64,000 bases of DNA from Anaerolinea sp. (GCA_020723805.1 DYID01000017.1:25703-89702), one strand, 5' to 3'; positions 18,285 through 28,435 are shown, numbered from the stretch's first letter. Notes: generated by a model from the sequence alone, not told the origin. Made by a program: numbers and translations.

Positions 18285-19304
18285 CGTCAATTTTCCAGCC
18301 CTCAACTCTTCCAATTTGCCGGCGCCGCAGGTAAACATCGTCACCTCAATCTGTTTCTTGGTCAGCCTGATCATCTCGGCGACTTTCTCTGTCGAAACCG
18401 CCGCGGCTTTGAGGAATGGACCTGCCATACCGCCCAGCGTTGCGCCGAGGGCGACGCATTTGGCAACATCGAGTCCATCTTTGATGCCGCCGCTGGCAAA
18501 GATCGTCATCTCAGGAACGACTTTTTTGACATTCAAAATGGAGTCTGCCGTGGGGATGCCCCAGCCGACGAACGTGGCGGCGAGTTGACGGGTGAATTCG
18601 TCGGGCGCGCGGTGCATTTCGACCTGCGACCAACTCGTCCCGCCCGCGCCCGCCACGTCTATGGCTTGGACGCCGCACTCGGCAAGCACTCTGGCGGTCC
18701 GTTCGGAAATGCCCCAGCCGACCTCCTTGGCAATGACGGGGACTTCGAGTTTCTTGCAGACTTCTTCGATTTTCGCGGCGAGACCGGCAAAGTTCACGTC
18801 ACCGGCATCCTGCACTGCCTCTTGCAGCGGGTTGAGATGGAGAATGAGCGCGTCTGCCTGGATCATTTCGACGGCGCGGCGGCATTGGTCAATGCCGTAA
18901 CCGTAGTTGAGTTGTATCGCACCCAGGTTGGCGAAGAGCAAAATATCGGGTGCGACGCGGCGCACTTGAAAGGTTGCCGCCTGTTCGGGATGTTCGATGG
19001 CGGCGCGCTGGCTGCCCACGCCCATGGCGATGCCCGTCTCCTGGGCGGCTTCGGCAAGGCGCAGGTTGAGGGTCTCGGCTTCGGCTGTCCCGCCGGTCAT
19101 GGAAGAGATAAGGAGAGGGGCGGCTAATCGTTTGCCGAACAGGCTGAGGGTCGTATCGAGGCGGTTCAAGTCCAGTTCGGGGAGGGCTTCGTGAGTGAAA
19201 TGATAGTTTTCGAGCCCCGTCGTCAGAGCAGAGCGGACATCCTGTTCCAGGTTGATTTTGATGTGGTCGGCTTTCCGCTGGTCAATGGGCGCAACTTTTG
19301 TCAT
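18261..19304 (-). CDS. fni: Type 2 isopentenyl-diphosphate delta-isomerase (FMN-dependent)
   Basis: The 347-residue enzyme interconverts isopentenyl and dimethylallyl diphosphate using reduced FMN. Family motifs are RKADHI at the N-terminus, SSMTGGT, GVGSQR, HLNPLQE (the Gln thought to act in proton transfer) and FASGGIKDG, all on a TIM-barrel framework of normal length. It is convergent with the truncated dedA and divergent from acpP. With the polyprenyl synthase nearby it supplies the isoprenoid pathway. Confidence 0.95.
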   Translation of the reverse strand: MTKVAPIDQRKADHIKINLEQDVRSALTTGLENYHFTHEALPELDLNRLDTTLSLFGKRLAAPLLISSMTGGTAEAETLNLRLAEAAQETGIAMGVGSQRAAIEHPEQAATFQVRRVAPDILLFANLGAIQLNYGYGIDQCRRAVEMIQADALILHLNPLQEAVQDAGDVNFAGLAAKIEEVCKKLEVPVIAKEVGWGISERTARVLAECGVQAIDVAGAGGTSWSQVEMHRAPDEFTRQLAATFVGWGIPTADSILNVKKVVPEMTIFASGGIKDGLDVAKCVALGATLGGMAGPFLKAAAVSTEKVAEMIRLTKKQIEVTMFTCGAGKLEELRAGKLTLRYRETK

Positions 19305-19339
19305 GAGGGGGTGTTCCTGTGTTTGTAATTATCTCTGGC

Positions 19340-19367
19340 TTGACACGGCTTTTAGACCGTGTACAAT
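19340..19367 (+). promoter_or_regulatory. acpP promoter with an embedded inverted repeat
   Basis: TTGACA (19340-19345) and TACAAT (19362-19367) are separated by 16 nt, a near-consensus sigma-70 type promoter. The spacer is framed by an inverted repeat, ACACGG (19343-19348) and CCGTGT (19357-19362), that touches both boxes, which is the layout of a repressor operator. Confidence 0.75.
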
Positions 19368-19394
19368 TGCCGCGAAACTCTAAAGGAGGCTGTC

Positions 19395-19628
19395 ATGTCT
19401 GACACATACACTGAAGTAAAGGCGATTATCAAGGACTTGCTGGGCGCCGACGAGGAGAAGATCACCATGGATGCCCGTTTCCGCGAGGACCTTGAGGCTG
19501 ATTCTCTCGACCTGGTTGAACTCATCATGGCTTTTGAAGATAAGTTCGGGGCGGAGATTTCAGACGAAGATGCCCAGAAGATTACGACAGTGGGCGAAGC
19601 GGTCAGGTACATCGACTCGCACAAGTAA
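19395..19628 (+). CDS. acpP: Acyl carrier protein
   Basis: The start at 19395 follows an AAAGGAGG ribosome site; an upstream in-frame ATG is not used because the promoter overlaps it. The 77-residue acidic, helical protein carries the phosphopantetheine attachment Ser in [10 protein letters not shown]. It shuttles acyl chains in fatty-acid synthesis. It stands alone between its own strong promoter and a strong terminator, rather than beside fab genes. Confidence 0.95.
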   Translation: MSDTYTEVKAIIKDLLGADEEKITMDARFREDLEADSLDLVELIMAFEDKFGAEISDEDAQKITTVGEAVRYIDSHK

Positions 19629-19653
19629 TCCGCTCGATGGGATTATAACCGTG

Positions 19654-19685
19654 AAGCCGCCCGTCATCATGACGGGCGGCTTTGC
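19654..19685 (+). terminator. Intrinsic terminator of acpP
   Basis: Perfect 13 bp arms (19654-19666 and 19670-19682) enclose a 3 nt loop and are followed by T-rich sequence. It lies between acpP and the convergent diguanylate cyclase gene and may stop both. Confidence 0.85.
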
Positions 19686-19693
19686 TTTGCGGG

Positions 19694-22291
19694 TTATTCG
19701 TGCCAGAGAACGAAGCAGTTGCGCCCTTTGTTCTTGGCTCGATACATGGATTTGTCTGCCTGGGTAAGCAGTTCGTCGAGCGAGCGGGTTTGGGCGGTTA
19801 ATCCTGCGCCGCCAATGCTGATGGTCATGGTGATGCTTATGTCGTCGATCTCAATCGGACGTTCTTGTACTGCAATATTGAGTCGGCAGGCAATCTGTTC
19901 CAGGGTGACGAGGGATGTGCGCGGCAGCAAGGCGACGAATTCCTCTCCGCCGTGGCGGGCAACGATGTCGGTCGGACGTAAATTGTCGCGGATGCGGGCG
20001 GCAACTTCGCGCAGTACGGCGTCGCCTGCCTGATGACCGTAACGATCATTCACGTCTTTGAAATGGTCAATGTCCATCATCAGCGCGGCGAGCAGGTAGG
20101 GCGGATGCGTACTGCGGGCATATAGTTTTTCGGCTTCCTGGAAGAAACCCCGCCGATTGAGCAGACCGGTCAACGGATCGGTGACAGCCAGTTCTTCCAA
20201 TTTGGCTTCGGCGGCTTTGCGGGCGGTGACATCCTCCTTGACAGCGACGTAGTGAGTGATATTTCCCTCGCTATCGTGGATGGGCGCAATAACGGTATAT
20301 TCCCAATAGACCTCGCCGTTCTTGCGGCGGTTGACCAGCTCGCCGCGCCAGATTTGCCCCGCCTTCAAAGTGCCCCACATCTCTTTGAATGTTTCGGGCG
20401 GTGTCTGACCAGATTTCAGGAGGCGAGGATTGAGACCTTTTACTTCATCAAAGGTATAACCTGTGGACAGCGTAAATGCCTTATTGACGTACTCGATTTC
20501 AATTTGCGGATTGGTAATGATGATGGCGCTGGGGCTCTGTTCAACTGCAACCGATAGTTTGCGCAACTCGGCGTTTGCGTTTTGCAAATCGGCAGTGCGG
20601 TCGGCGACGCGCCTTTCCAGGTTGTGTATCAGGTCGTCCAGCGCGCCTGTTAGGGTGTTGAAAGATTGGGTTAGGAAGCCAATTTCATCGTGAAACTGTA
20701 CGGGAATATGGCGGCGCTGCTGGTCGCGGTCGAACTGTTCCACGCCTGTCACGAGCGCCTGTAAGGGTCGGGCGATGGTGATGAGCGTCAGAAGAGGCAA
20801 GCCAGCTAGCAGTAATAAACTGCTGGCAAGGATGGCAATTGTCAGCGGCAGAAGGAAGGCGTGGATGTATTGACGAAAAGCGCGGTACTGGTCGTCCACT
20901 GCGCCCTCGGGGGCAATTGTGAGCGGCAGAGCGGCAAAGTTGACTGTTTCACCGGAGTCTAGCCCTGGCTTCAAGCCGATTACCCATGGGGAGGCGTCGG
21001 GGCGGTCGTTGACCTGATACTGTACGCCGTCAGCCAAGCCGTTATAAGTCAAGTCTATGCGCCCGTCGGCGTGCAGCACGACCTGAAAGGTGTATTCCTC
21101 CTCCGGGTAGTAAAACGCCCGGAGGCGGTCGTAGGTGACGATGAGCCGGTCGGCTTCCTCCCGCAGGTAGATGCCGCCTGCCGGACTCAGTTCTGGGTTC
21201 AGGTCGAGATAAAGAGCAAAAAAGATGGGAATATCCGAAAGGCGATACTCCAGACTCCAATATGCCATGGGCTGACCGAAACTGATGAGACCATTGTTAC
21301 TGATGAACACTTGGGAGTAGCGCCGGTTGTAAAAGGGAAAATCGAACGTCCATGGAACATAGCCAAGACGATTGTCTGATTCGTCTGTGATGTCGAGTTT
21401 TTGTCCCCTTTCGGACTCAAATTGGAAAGGGATTTCTGCCACGTTGTATCCGCCATCCTCGTTGGGGGTGAAGCGGATGGAGCGATAGTCGAGAAGCGGC
21501 GGGTGGTACTGTGCCGCGTAGGCGGGTGTCACCAGCCAGGCGAAGGTGCCAATGAATGCCAGCATGCTGGTTAGCACTGCGCCGGAGATTTTGACCATCA
21601 AGGATGTGGATTCGGGCTGGGCGTTCAGGTAATTGAAAGCGAACAGGAAGATGGTCGCCAAAATCCCGACCGACATGCTGATATGGTAGAGGGGGGTTGA
21701 AATCCCCGCGTAGGAACGGACGACATTAAGCGTTGCCAGCATCAGCGGAATAAGAAAGATGAATGCAAAGCGGCGGACGGCTGGGTTGCGCCAGTTTTGC
21801 GTCGTCCCGCGCGCAAAGGCAAAGACCACCCAGGCAAACAGGATGACCGGCAGGTAGTCCATTTCTGGAGGGCGGAAGATCACCTGCGCCTGACGCAACA
21901 GGCTGAAGCGCCAGACGGCGATTCCTGCTTCTGTCAGCGCATACGCCCCGCTGACTGCCAACGCCAACCGCCGTTCGATGCTTTGCTTTTCGTCCGGTTG
22001 CGGGAACGCGTAGGCAAGTTGGAGCAGCGCGATCAGCATCAACGCCAGGATGGTATTGAGCAAATAGACCACCCTCAGCCGCTCCGTAGGCAGGAGCGAC
22101 GAATCCAGAAATAGACCGAGAGAGAAGACGGTCACGGCAATGAAGAACAACGTCAACAGCCGGTCAGCCTCCGAAAAAGGCTGCTGACGTTTCTTTTGAA
22201 AATACAAACGCCAGACCAGATAGGCGGTGATGATCAGCGCCAGCAGGAACTGGTTGAGGTAACTGATGGAGGCAGGACTCAGAAAGAGCAT
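19694..22291 (-). CDS. Membrane diguanylate cyclase with beta-rich ectodomain, HAMP and PAS
   Basis: I chose the ATG at 22291, with an AAGG site 9 nt upstream; an earlier ATG at 22348 has no support. About seven helices are followed by an extracytoplasmic domain of about 200 residues, another helix, HAMP, coiled coil, PAS and a C-terminal GGDEF domain. The signature loop is HGGEEF and the DIDHFKDVNDRYGH segment is intact, so c-di-GMP synthesis is expected. A product-binding RxxD site is not obvious. The ectodomain contains FISNNGLISFG, recalling NIDO-like beta domains. It is monocistronic between the acpP and sucCD terminators. The signal sensed is unknown. Confidence 0.88.
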   Translation of the reverse strand: MLFLSPASISYLNQFLLALIITAYLVWRLYFQKKRQQPFSEADRLLTLFFIAVTVFSLGLFLDSSLLPTERLRVVYLLNTILALMLIALLQLAYAFPQPDEKQSIERRLALAVSGAYALTEAGIAVWRFSLLRQAQVIFRPPEMDYLPVILFAWVVFAFARGTTQNWRNPAVRRFAFIFLIPLMLATLNVVRSYAGISTPLYHISMSVGILATIFLFAFNYLNAQPESTSLMVKISGAVLTSMLAFIGTFAWLVTPAYAAQYHPPLLDYRSIRFTPNEDGGYNVAEIPFQFESERGQKLDITDESDNRLGYVPWTFDFPFYNRRYSQVFISNNGLISFGQPMAYWSLEYRLSDIPIFFALYLDLNPELSPAGGIYLREEADRLIVTYDRLRAFYYPEEEYTFQVVLHADGRIDLTYNGLADGVQYQVNDRPDASPWVIGLKPGLDSGETVNFAALPLTIAPEGAVDDQYRAFRQYIHAFLLPLTIAILASSLLLLAGLPLLTLITIARPLQALVTGVEQFDRDQQRRHIPVQFHDEIGFLTQSFNTLTGALDDLIHNLERRVADRTADLQNANAELRKLSVAVEQSPSAIIITNPQIEIEYVNKAFTLSTGYTFDEVKGLNPRLLKSGQTPPETFKEMWGTLKAGQIWRGELVNRRKNGEVYWEYTVIAPIHDSEGNITHYVAVKEDVTARKAAEAKLEELAVTDPLTGLLNRRGFFQEAEKLYARSTHPPYLLAALMMDIDHFKDVNDRYGHQAGDAVLREVAARIRDNLRPTDIVARHGGEEFVALLPRTSLVTLEQIACRLNIAVQERPIEIDDISITMTISIGGAGLTAQTRSLDELLTQADKSMYRAKNKGRNCFVLWHE

Positions 22292-22400
22292 GAAAAAAAA
22301 CCTTGCTGTGCGATTATATCTGTGCCGTCTTTCTCTCAAGCCATACAACTTGTTTACAGATGTTGTAAACGTCGGTTTCAGTTCTGAGTAATTTACCCGA

Positions 22401-22435
22401 AAAAGAAAAAGCCAGGTTGGGTGAAACCTGGCTTT
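22401..22435 (-). terminator. Intrinsic terminator of sucCD
   Basis: Arms at 22408-22418 and 22425-22435 form an 11 bp stem with a 6 nt loop. Read leftwards it runs into TTTTTCTTTTT. It lies 16 bp downstream of the sucD stop. Confidence 0.85.
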
Positions 22436-22450
22436 GGCAGTTATCTCCGC

Positions 22451-23314
22451 TTATTTTAGCAGGGACGGAATTTCCTCCGGATGTTTGGCAACCTTCACGC
22501 CGGCGGCTTCGAGCGCGCGGATTTTATCCGCGGCGGAGCCGGCGCTGCCTTCGATGATGGCGCCGGCATGTCCCATGCGTTTGCCGGGAGGGGCGGTCTG
22601 ACCGGCGATGAAGGCGACGACCGGCTTGGTCATGTGGGCGGCGATGTATTCGGCGGCTTTGTCTTCGTCGGTGCCGCCGATTTCGCCAATCAACACCACC
22701 TTTTCGGTCTGCGGGTCATGCTCGAACATTTCCAGCACGTCAATGAAGTTGGTGCCGTTGATGGGGTCGCCGCCGATGCCCACGCAGGTGGATGCGCCCA
22801 TGCCCACGAGTTTCAGAGCATACAGCACTTCGTAGGTTAGCGTGCCGGAGCGGGAGACAACGCCCACGTTGCCGGGGACGGCGATATTGCCGGGGATGAT
22901 GCCGACCTTGGCTTCGCCGGGCGTCAGCAAGCCGGGGCAGTTGGGACCGATGAGGCGCACGCCCTTTTGGTCAATGTAGTTGCGGACGCGCATCATGTCC
23001 TGTACGGGGACGCCTTCGGTGATGCAGACGATGAGGGGGATGCCGGCGTCGGCGGCTTCGAACATCGCGTCGGGCGCGAAGCGCGCCGGGACGAAGATGA
23101 CCGAGCAGTTGGCGCCGGTCGCTTCGACCGCCAGTTTGACCGAGTCGAACACGGGGACTTTTCCGTCCAGCACCCATTCGCCGCCTTTGCCGGGCGTCAC
23201 GCCGGCGACGACGTTGGTGCCGTAGGCGACCATCTGGGTGGTGTGAAAAAGTCCTTCGTTTCCGGTAATGCCCTGCACGAGCAGGCGTGTGTCTTTGTTG
23301 ATGAGTATGCTCAT
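22451..23314 (-). CDS. sucD: Succinyl-CoA ligase, alpha subunit
   Basis: The start is set at 23314 ([15 protein letters not shown]), four bases after the sucC stop; an upstream in-frame ATG would overlap sucC. The 287-residue subunit binds CoA and carries the phosphorylated His in [15 protein letters not shown] and GGDPINGT are family motifs. With SucC it makes succinate, CoA and ATP or GTP from succinyl-CoA in the TCA cycle. It ends at a clear terminator, defining a two-gene operon. Confidence 0.95.
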   Translation of the reverse strand: MSILINKDTRLLVQGITGNEGLFHTTQMVAYGTNVVAGVTPGKGGEWVLDGKVPVFDSVKLAVEATGANCSVIFVPARFAPDAMFEAADAGIPLIVCITEGVPVQDMMRVRNYIDQKGVRLIGPNCPGLLTPGEAKVGIIPGNIAVPGNVGVVSRSGTLTYEVLYALKLVGMGASTCVGIGGDPINGTNFIDVLEMFEHDPQTEKVVLIGEIGGTDEDKAAEYIAAHMTKPVVAFIAGQTAPPGKRMGHAGAIIEGSAGSAADKIRALEAAGVKVAKHPEEIPSLLK

Positions 23315-23318
23315 GTGA

Positions 23319-24452
<1,134 letters not shown>

Positions 24453-24485
24453 GATCTTCCCTTAGGTTGATTTCAAAGCACGCGC

Positions 24486-24512
24486 ATTATACCACCCTCA
24501 TTTTTCGGTCAA
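24486..24512 (-). promoter_or_regulatory. sucCD promoter
   Basis: On the minus strand TTGACC (24512-24507) and TATAAT (24491-24486) are separated by 15 nt, with TGG just before the -10 box. The -35 box lies in the last codons of the upstream monooxygenase gene. Confidence 0.6.
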
Positions 24513-24797
24513 TGACACAGCCCGATAGAGGACGCGCGTCCGCTCCTCGACCATCAACGGGACCGCCTCCTCGAGCCATTTCTTGAAATGAGGCGTCTCG
24601 CGGTGGGCGAGCGCATCTGCTTCGGATTTGAACATCTCGATGAACGTGAACCGCGTCGGATCGTCTGCCTGTTGAAGGACATCGAAGCGGACGCATCCCG
24701 ACTCGCCCCGGCTTGCCTCTGCATTTCGAAGCGTGACCTCCCTGAAGCGTTCGACATGCTGCGGCTGGATATGACTGTGAACAAGGATGATATACAT
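24498..24797 (-). CDS. Antibiotic-biosynthesis-monooxygenase (ABM) family protein, putative quinol monooxygenase
   Basis: The 99-residue protein is one dimeric alpha-beta barrel unit of the ABM/YgiN type: MYIILVHSHIQP opens the first strand, followed by EASRGESGCVRFDVLQ, FIEMFKSEADALAHRE and a final strand. Members oxidise quinols or other aromatics without a bound cofactor, or act on small signal molecules; the substrate cannot be told. It stands 50 bp downstream of a metallophosphoesterase gene on the same strand. Its 3' end contains the -35 box of the sucCD promoter. Confidence 0.85.
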   Translation of the reverse strand: MYIILVHSHIQPQHVERFREVTLRNAEASRGESGCVRFDVLQQADDPTRFTFIEMFKSEADALAHRETPHFKKWLEEAVPLMVEERTRVLYRAVSLTEK

Positions 24798-24848
24798 GCT
24801 TCACCTGTTTTGCGTGTAGCCACTAATATCTTGTGAAACTACAACCCG

Positions 24849-25496
24849 TTATTTTTTTCCTTCAAGAGGGATTTCAAACACCACCGCACGCCGCATCGGC
24901 ATGTAAAACAAATTGCAGGCGCTGACATTGGCAAATACGGTCTGCCCATTTGCGCTTTGTCCAAACGCTTCGTGAATGTGACCGAAGATGTGCAGGGCAG
25001 GCTGGATGCGCTTCACGGCTTCGAGCAGTTCAGGGCAGCCGACCCGCCTTCCAAAGAAGGTTCGGTCGTTGTGTCCGTAGGGCGGCGTGTGGGTGACCAA
25101 AATGTCCGTACCCGGCGGGATGCGTTCCCACTTTGCGCGGAGCGATTCGCGCGGCAGGTTGAACGCCATGTCTCGAAACACCGGCTGCCAGGGACTGCCA
25201 TAGAATTTGATTCCCTGAATTGTGACGGCTTCATCCTGTAGATAAACGGCATTGGTCAGGCGCGCCCGGCTTTCATCGAGATGGGTCTCGAAGCAGGCGT
25301 CGTGATTTCCCGCGATGATGAGTTTGTAGGGATGGGGCTGTCTTCCCAGCAGTTCGTTGAATTTCACGACCTCATCGAGGCGTCCGTGCATGGTCATGTC
25401 GCCGGCAAATACCAACACATCTCCATCGGGGATTTTGTGCCAGGGGCGAAATCCATGCGTATCGCTGAAGGCGACGACTCTCAATGTTCTGTCCAT
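24849..25496 (-). CDS. Calcineurin-like metallophosphoesterase
   Basis: The 215-residue protein has the full set of metal ligands: SDTHG, FAGDMT, GNHD, the His in VTHTPPYGH and GHIH. This arrangement is typical of small phosphodiesterases related to MPPED proteins. It probably hydrolyses a phosphodiester such as a cyclic nucleotide, but the substrate is open. No signal peptide is visible. It is the third of a run of minus-strand genes after panB and an unknown gene. Confidence 0.88.
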   Translation of the reverse strand: MDRTLRVVAFSDTHGFRPWHKIPDGDVLVFAGDMTMHGRLDEVVKFNELLGRQPHPYKLIIAGNHDACFETHLDESRARLTNAVYLQDEAVTIQGIKFYGSPWQPVFRDMAFNLPRESLRAKWERIPPGTDILVTHTPPYGHNDRTFFGRRVGCPELLEAVKRIQPALHIFGHIHEAFGQSANGQTVFANVSACNLFYMPMRRAVVFEIPLEGKK

Positions 25497-25572
25497 GCCA
25501 AATTATCAAATGAGGTCTCGCCCCTCCTCGCAAGACCTCACCACTTTCTGCTCGCCGCTCGCTGCTCTTCTC

Positions 25573-26832
25573 TCACTTATGCAAATTCTTCGCGGCGATG
25601 AAACTCAGCCCGTGCGCGGTCAACTCCCAGGCGGTGCGGTTGGCGGCTTCTACCTTGAGCAGGAAGTTCTTTTGCAGCGCCTCCCAGTCGCCGCTTTTGA
25701 TGACTTCCTTCTTCTCGCGGAAGTAGTCGAGGATGTCGGAGGGGTGGGGGAGGGTTTGCTCGACTTCGGGGTCGGCGCCTTCGTGTTTGGCGGCGATGTT
25801 CGCCACATGACCGGCGATCTCGATGAGTTCGGCGCGGCGGTTGTAAGGCTGGACGACGATGCTCTTCCACGTCTCGGTGATGTGATGTTCGAAGCGGATG
25901 ACCTTTTCGAAGCCGAGCGCTTTGCGGAATTCGGCGGTCAGCTCCATGGTGCGGTTGTGAATCGAGTTCGACCAGTTGAAGCCGATGAGCGGACTCGTCC
26001 CGTCTTCGCGGCTGAAGAGTTTCGCCATCGTCATGATCCACAGCGCGTGGTAGGGATTGTCGGAGCCGAAGAAGACAGAAATCTTGAAGTTGATGTTCAC
26101 GCCCAGTTTGTAGAGCAGGAAGCCGAGCAGGATCGTCCCGGCGTTGAAGTTCAGGACGTGCTGGACGCCGTAGTTGGTGTAGTAGTAGAGGAACTCGTCC
26201 AGCCACATCAGGGCGTGTTCGTCCGGCTGACCGATGCCGCCGAAGTAGCCTGTGATGGTGGCGGGACCGCCCAGATGCGGGTTCGAGCCGTCGGTGCCTT
26301 TGGTGTCCAGCGTTTCGACGAAGGACGCGCCGATGATGTCCAGCGCGGCGACGATGGCGGGCAGGTCGCCGTCAGCCTCTGCTTCCTTCATCTTGCGGAC
26401 GGCGATGAAGCGTCCCGGCACGAGCGTGCGGTTTGCAATCGCTTGCTCCGCCATGACGCGAATCCACGGGAAGTATTGCAGGGCGGAGACCTCGAGAGTC
26501 ACAGCGTAGCGGTCCTTGAATTTGGCGGAGTCGGCTTGAGGTCCGAGCACGCGGCGGCGGTAGTCCGCAACCGAGACGAACGCGCCTTTGTCGCGCTGTT
26601 CGATGAGCCAGTTCAAATCCTTGATGGCTTCGGGCTGACGTTCCTGCACGAGTTTGAACAGGTTCTCCATCTTGCGCGCCTGCCGATGCTTGCGGTTGAT
26701 CTCTTCGGGTGTGCCATACTTGGCGACCACGTCGAGGAAGTCCTTCATCACCTGCGAATCGGGATCGAGCAAAACGGCGTTGATGGCTTTGAGTTTGTCG
26801 GGGGAGATTTTCAAAAGTTTTTGCGGGTTCAT
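25573..26832 (-). CDS. Conserved-looking protein of unknown function beside panB
   Basis: The 419-residue soluble protein is preceded by an AAGGAG ribosome site. I do not recognise it. It is mostly helical with several motif-like stretches: DTKGTDGSNPHLGGPATITG, FNAGTILLGFLLYKLGVNIN, GSDNPYHALW and FEHHITETW. Alternating hydrophobic segments and Gly-rich turns suggest an alpha/beta barrel enzyme, but this is only an impression. It lies downstream of the panB-like gene, separated by a mirrored octamer repeat. A shared pathway with the PanB-like enzyme is a reasonable guess from position. Confidence 0.7.
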   Translation of the reverse strand: MNPQKLLKISPDKLKAINAVLLDPDSQVMKDFLDVVAKYGTPEEINRKHRQARKMENLFKLVQERQPEAIKDLNWLIEQRDKGAFVSVADYRRRVLGPQADSAKFKDRYAVTLEVSALQYFPWIRVMAEQAIANRTLVPGRFIAVRKMKEAEADGDLPAIVAALDIIGASFVETLDTKGTDGSNPHLGGPATITGYFGGIGQPDEHALMWLDEFLYYYTNYGVQHVLNFNAGTILLGFLLYKLGVNINFKISVFFGSDNPYHALWIMTMAKLFSREDGTSPLIGFNWSNSIHNRTMELTAEFRKALGFEKVIRFEHHITETWKSIVVQPYNRRAELIEIAGHVANIAAKHEGADPEVEQTLPHPSDILDYFREKKEVIKSGDWEALQKNFLLKVEAANRTAWELTAHGLSFIAAKNLHK

Positions 26833-26845
26833 CGGGGCTCCTTGG

Positions 26846-26950
26846 TAGTCGGATAGTCACATAGTCACATAGTCTCATAGTCTGATAGTCTGATGGGTTC
26901 GTTGATTATTCGACTATCAGACTGATTGACTATCAGACTATCCGACTACC
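26846..26950. repeat. Octamer array arranged as mirrored arms
   Basis: Six copies of AGTCnnAT (from 26847) are followed by a short spacer and about five copies of the complement ATnnGACT (to 26950). The two arms can pair to a long hairpin between panB and the unknown gene. The same octamer (ATCAGACT) reappears at 29139-29178. Confidence 0.75.
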
Positions 26951-26952
26951 GG

Positions 26953-27822
26953 CTATTTGACTCTATGATCCAGCATCTTCAGCAACTCGTTGTATTCCTC
27001 GTCCGGCATCCCAAACCAGTTCTCGGGCGCGGGGAATTGTTTGCCGATGACCTCCTCGCGGTAGGCTTTGAGCCCGTTGAGAATGACCTCGCCGGCGTTG
27101 CCGTAGACCTTCGCCATCTTCGGTTTGAATTTGGGGTAGAGACCGAACATGTCGTGATAGATGAGCAGCTGCCCGTGCGCGTGCGGACCCGAACCCAGCG
27201 ACATGATGATGCAGTTCTCGGCGCGCTCGGTGATGAGCTGGCACAGCCGATCGGGGACGAGTTCGAGCAGGATGCAGAACGCGCCCGCCTGCTCGAGGGC
27301 TTTGGCGTCGTCCATGATTTTCTTGGCGAGCGCGGCGGACTTGCCCTGCAGGCGGAAGCCGCCCAATGCTGAGACGGATTGCGGCGTCAGCCCGAGGTGA
27401 CCGATGGCGGGGATGCCGGCGTCCACGATGCCTTTGATGCGGTCTGCCATGGCGGCGCCGCCTTCGAGTTTGATGGCGTCGCAGCCGGCTTCTGCCATGA
27501 ATCGTCCTGCGTTGCGTATAGCCAATTCAGTGCTCGGCTGGTAACTCATATACGGCATATCCCCAATGACAAACACGGTCGGCGCGCCGCGCCTCACCGC
27601 CTGGCTATGGCGGATCATATCGTCCATCGTGACCGGCAGCGTGCTGTCGTAGCCGAGCATGGTCATCCCAAGGCTGTCGCCGACCAGGATCATCTCGATG
27701 CCCGCCTGCTCCTGCAAATAGGCGGTGGGATAGTCGTAGCAGGTCAGCCAGGTGATGGGTTCGCCCTTCTTCACTTTGTCGAAGAGGTAGGGCAGGGTGA
27801 TTTTCTTGCGGGGTTCGGTCAT
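26953..27822 (-). CDS. panB: 3-methyl-2-oxobutanoate hydroxymethyltransferase (divergent PanB)
   Basis: The 289-residue protein matches ketopantoate hydroxymethyltransferase along its length: LVGDSLGMTMLGYDSTLPVT, GDMPYMSYQ, IKLEGG, GHLGLTPQSV and GGFRLQGK. These residues bind Mg2+ and 2-oxoisovalerate in the first committed step of pantothenate synthesis. The segment that usually reads IGAGxxxDGQ is here SLGSGPHAHGQ, so a conserved Asp is lost and the Gly pattern is shifted. Function in CoA synthesis is likely, but a related aldol reaction is possible. panC and panD are not nearby. Confidence 0.85.
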   Translation of the reverse strand: MTEPRKKITLPYLFDKVKKGEPITWLTCYDYPTAYLQEQAGIEMILVGDSLGMTMLGYDSTLPVTMDDMIRHSQAVRRGAPTVFVIGDMPYMSYQPSTELAIRNAGRFMAEAGCDAIKLEGGAAMADRIKGIVDAGIPAIGHLGLTPQSVSALGGFRLQGKSAALAKKIMDDAKALEQAGAFCILLELVPDRLCQLITERAENCIIMSLGSGPHAHGQLLIYHDMFGLYPKFKPKMAKVYGNAGEVILNGLKAYREEVIGKQFPAPENWFGMPDEEYNELLKMLDHRVK

Positions 27823-27892
27823 GGGTTACTCCTTGTGGGGTTGAAAGGTGGAAAGTGGAAAAAGGAAGATTAGAATGGCAGGGGAGGCAAAT

Positions 27893-28303
27893 TCATTTCT
27901 TTCCAGAGGGCATCGAAGAGGTCTTTATCCTGCTCGCGCAGATGGCGCAGTAATTCTGTATCCCCCGCAGCGAGAAGGGCATCTCGCACTCTTCCAGTTG
28001 CAGAGGGATGAAGAAAATCGTCTCTTCGGGTTTTTCCTTTTGAATGTCCTGCGCGTACTTGATTTCCTTTTGAACATACCCCTCTTTGCTCACCGAAACG
28101 CTCGAAAAGCAGACGATGACCGCGCCGCTTTGGCGCATCACCTTCTGGATTTCCAAATCCCGATCCTGACCGGGCAGCAGGGCTTCGCTGTCCAGCCACG
28201 GGGCGAAGCCGTCGGCTTGCAGGCGCTCGAACAACTCCCGCACGATGGGCTTATCTTCGCTGGCGTGGCAGAGAAAGACTTTGAGAGGAGGGGAGTCAGC
28301 CAT
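27893..28303 (-). CDS. Solitary TIR-domain protein, possibly frameshifted near its C-terminus
   Basis: The 136-residue protein is a single TIR domain: VFLCHASEDKPIVRELFERL, FAPWLDSEALLPGQD, VMRQSGAVIVCFSSVSV and PLQLEECEMPFSLRG. Bacterial TIR domains often cleave NAD+ in defence systems or bind nucleotide signals; the Glu in the SEALLPG region could be relevant. After LRGIQNY the frame ends in an unhelix-like tail, while the next frame over encodes LLRHLREQDKDLFDALWKEM, an amphipathic helix such as usually closes this fold. A one-base change near 27950 is therefore possible. No partner gene with a defence function is adjacent. Confidence 0.8.
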   Translation of the reverse strand: MADSPPLKVFLCHASEDKPIVRELFERLQADGFAPWLDSEALLPGQDRDLEIQKVMRQSGAVIVCFSSVSVSKEGYVQKEIKYAQDIQKEKPEETIFFIPLQLEECEMPFSLRGIQNYCAICASRIKTSSMPSGKK

Positions 28304-28435
28304 GTCGCTCTCGATGTTTTAACTATAGCATGGAAACGTCCTTGCCGCTTCTGCCGAATTTCCTCGTTTCGGCGACGGATGACTGAATTGTACTACGGCT
28401 GTATTCTTTGGCGATCTCCCGCATCTCGCATCGCT
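28304..28435. other. Intergenic stretch without visible gene
   Basis: Together with the element and promoter that follow, this makes a 327 bp gap between the divergent TIR and marR genes. Its first 130 bp hold no convincing ORF; a promoter for the TIR gene would be expected here but none is clear. Confidence 0.5.

Noticed and set aside
25357..26856. A 499-codon plus-strand frame opposite the gene beside panB
   Set aside because: It crosses two genes in antisense and encodes a Val/Gly/Asp-rich sequence typical of the complement of GC-rich coding DNA.
26846..26950. CRISPR array
   Set aside because: Units are 8 bp without unique spacers and switch orientation halfway; no cas genes are near.
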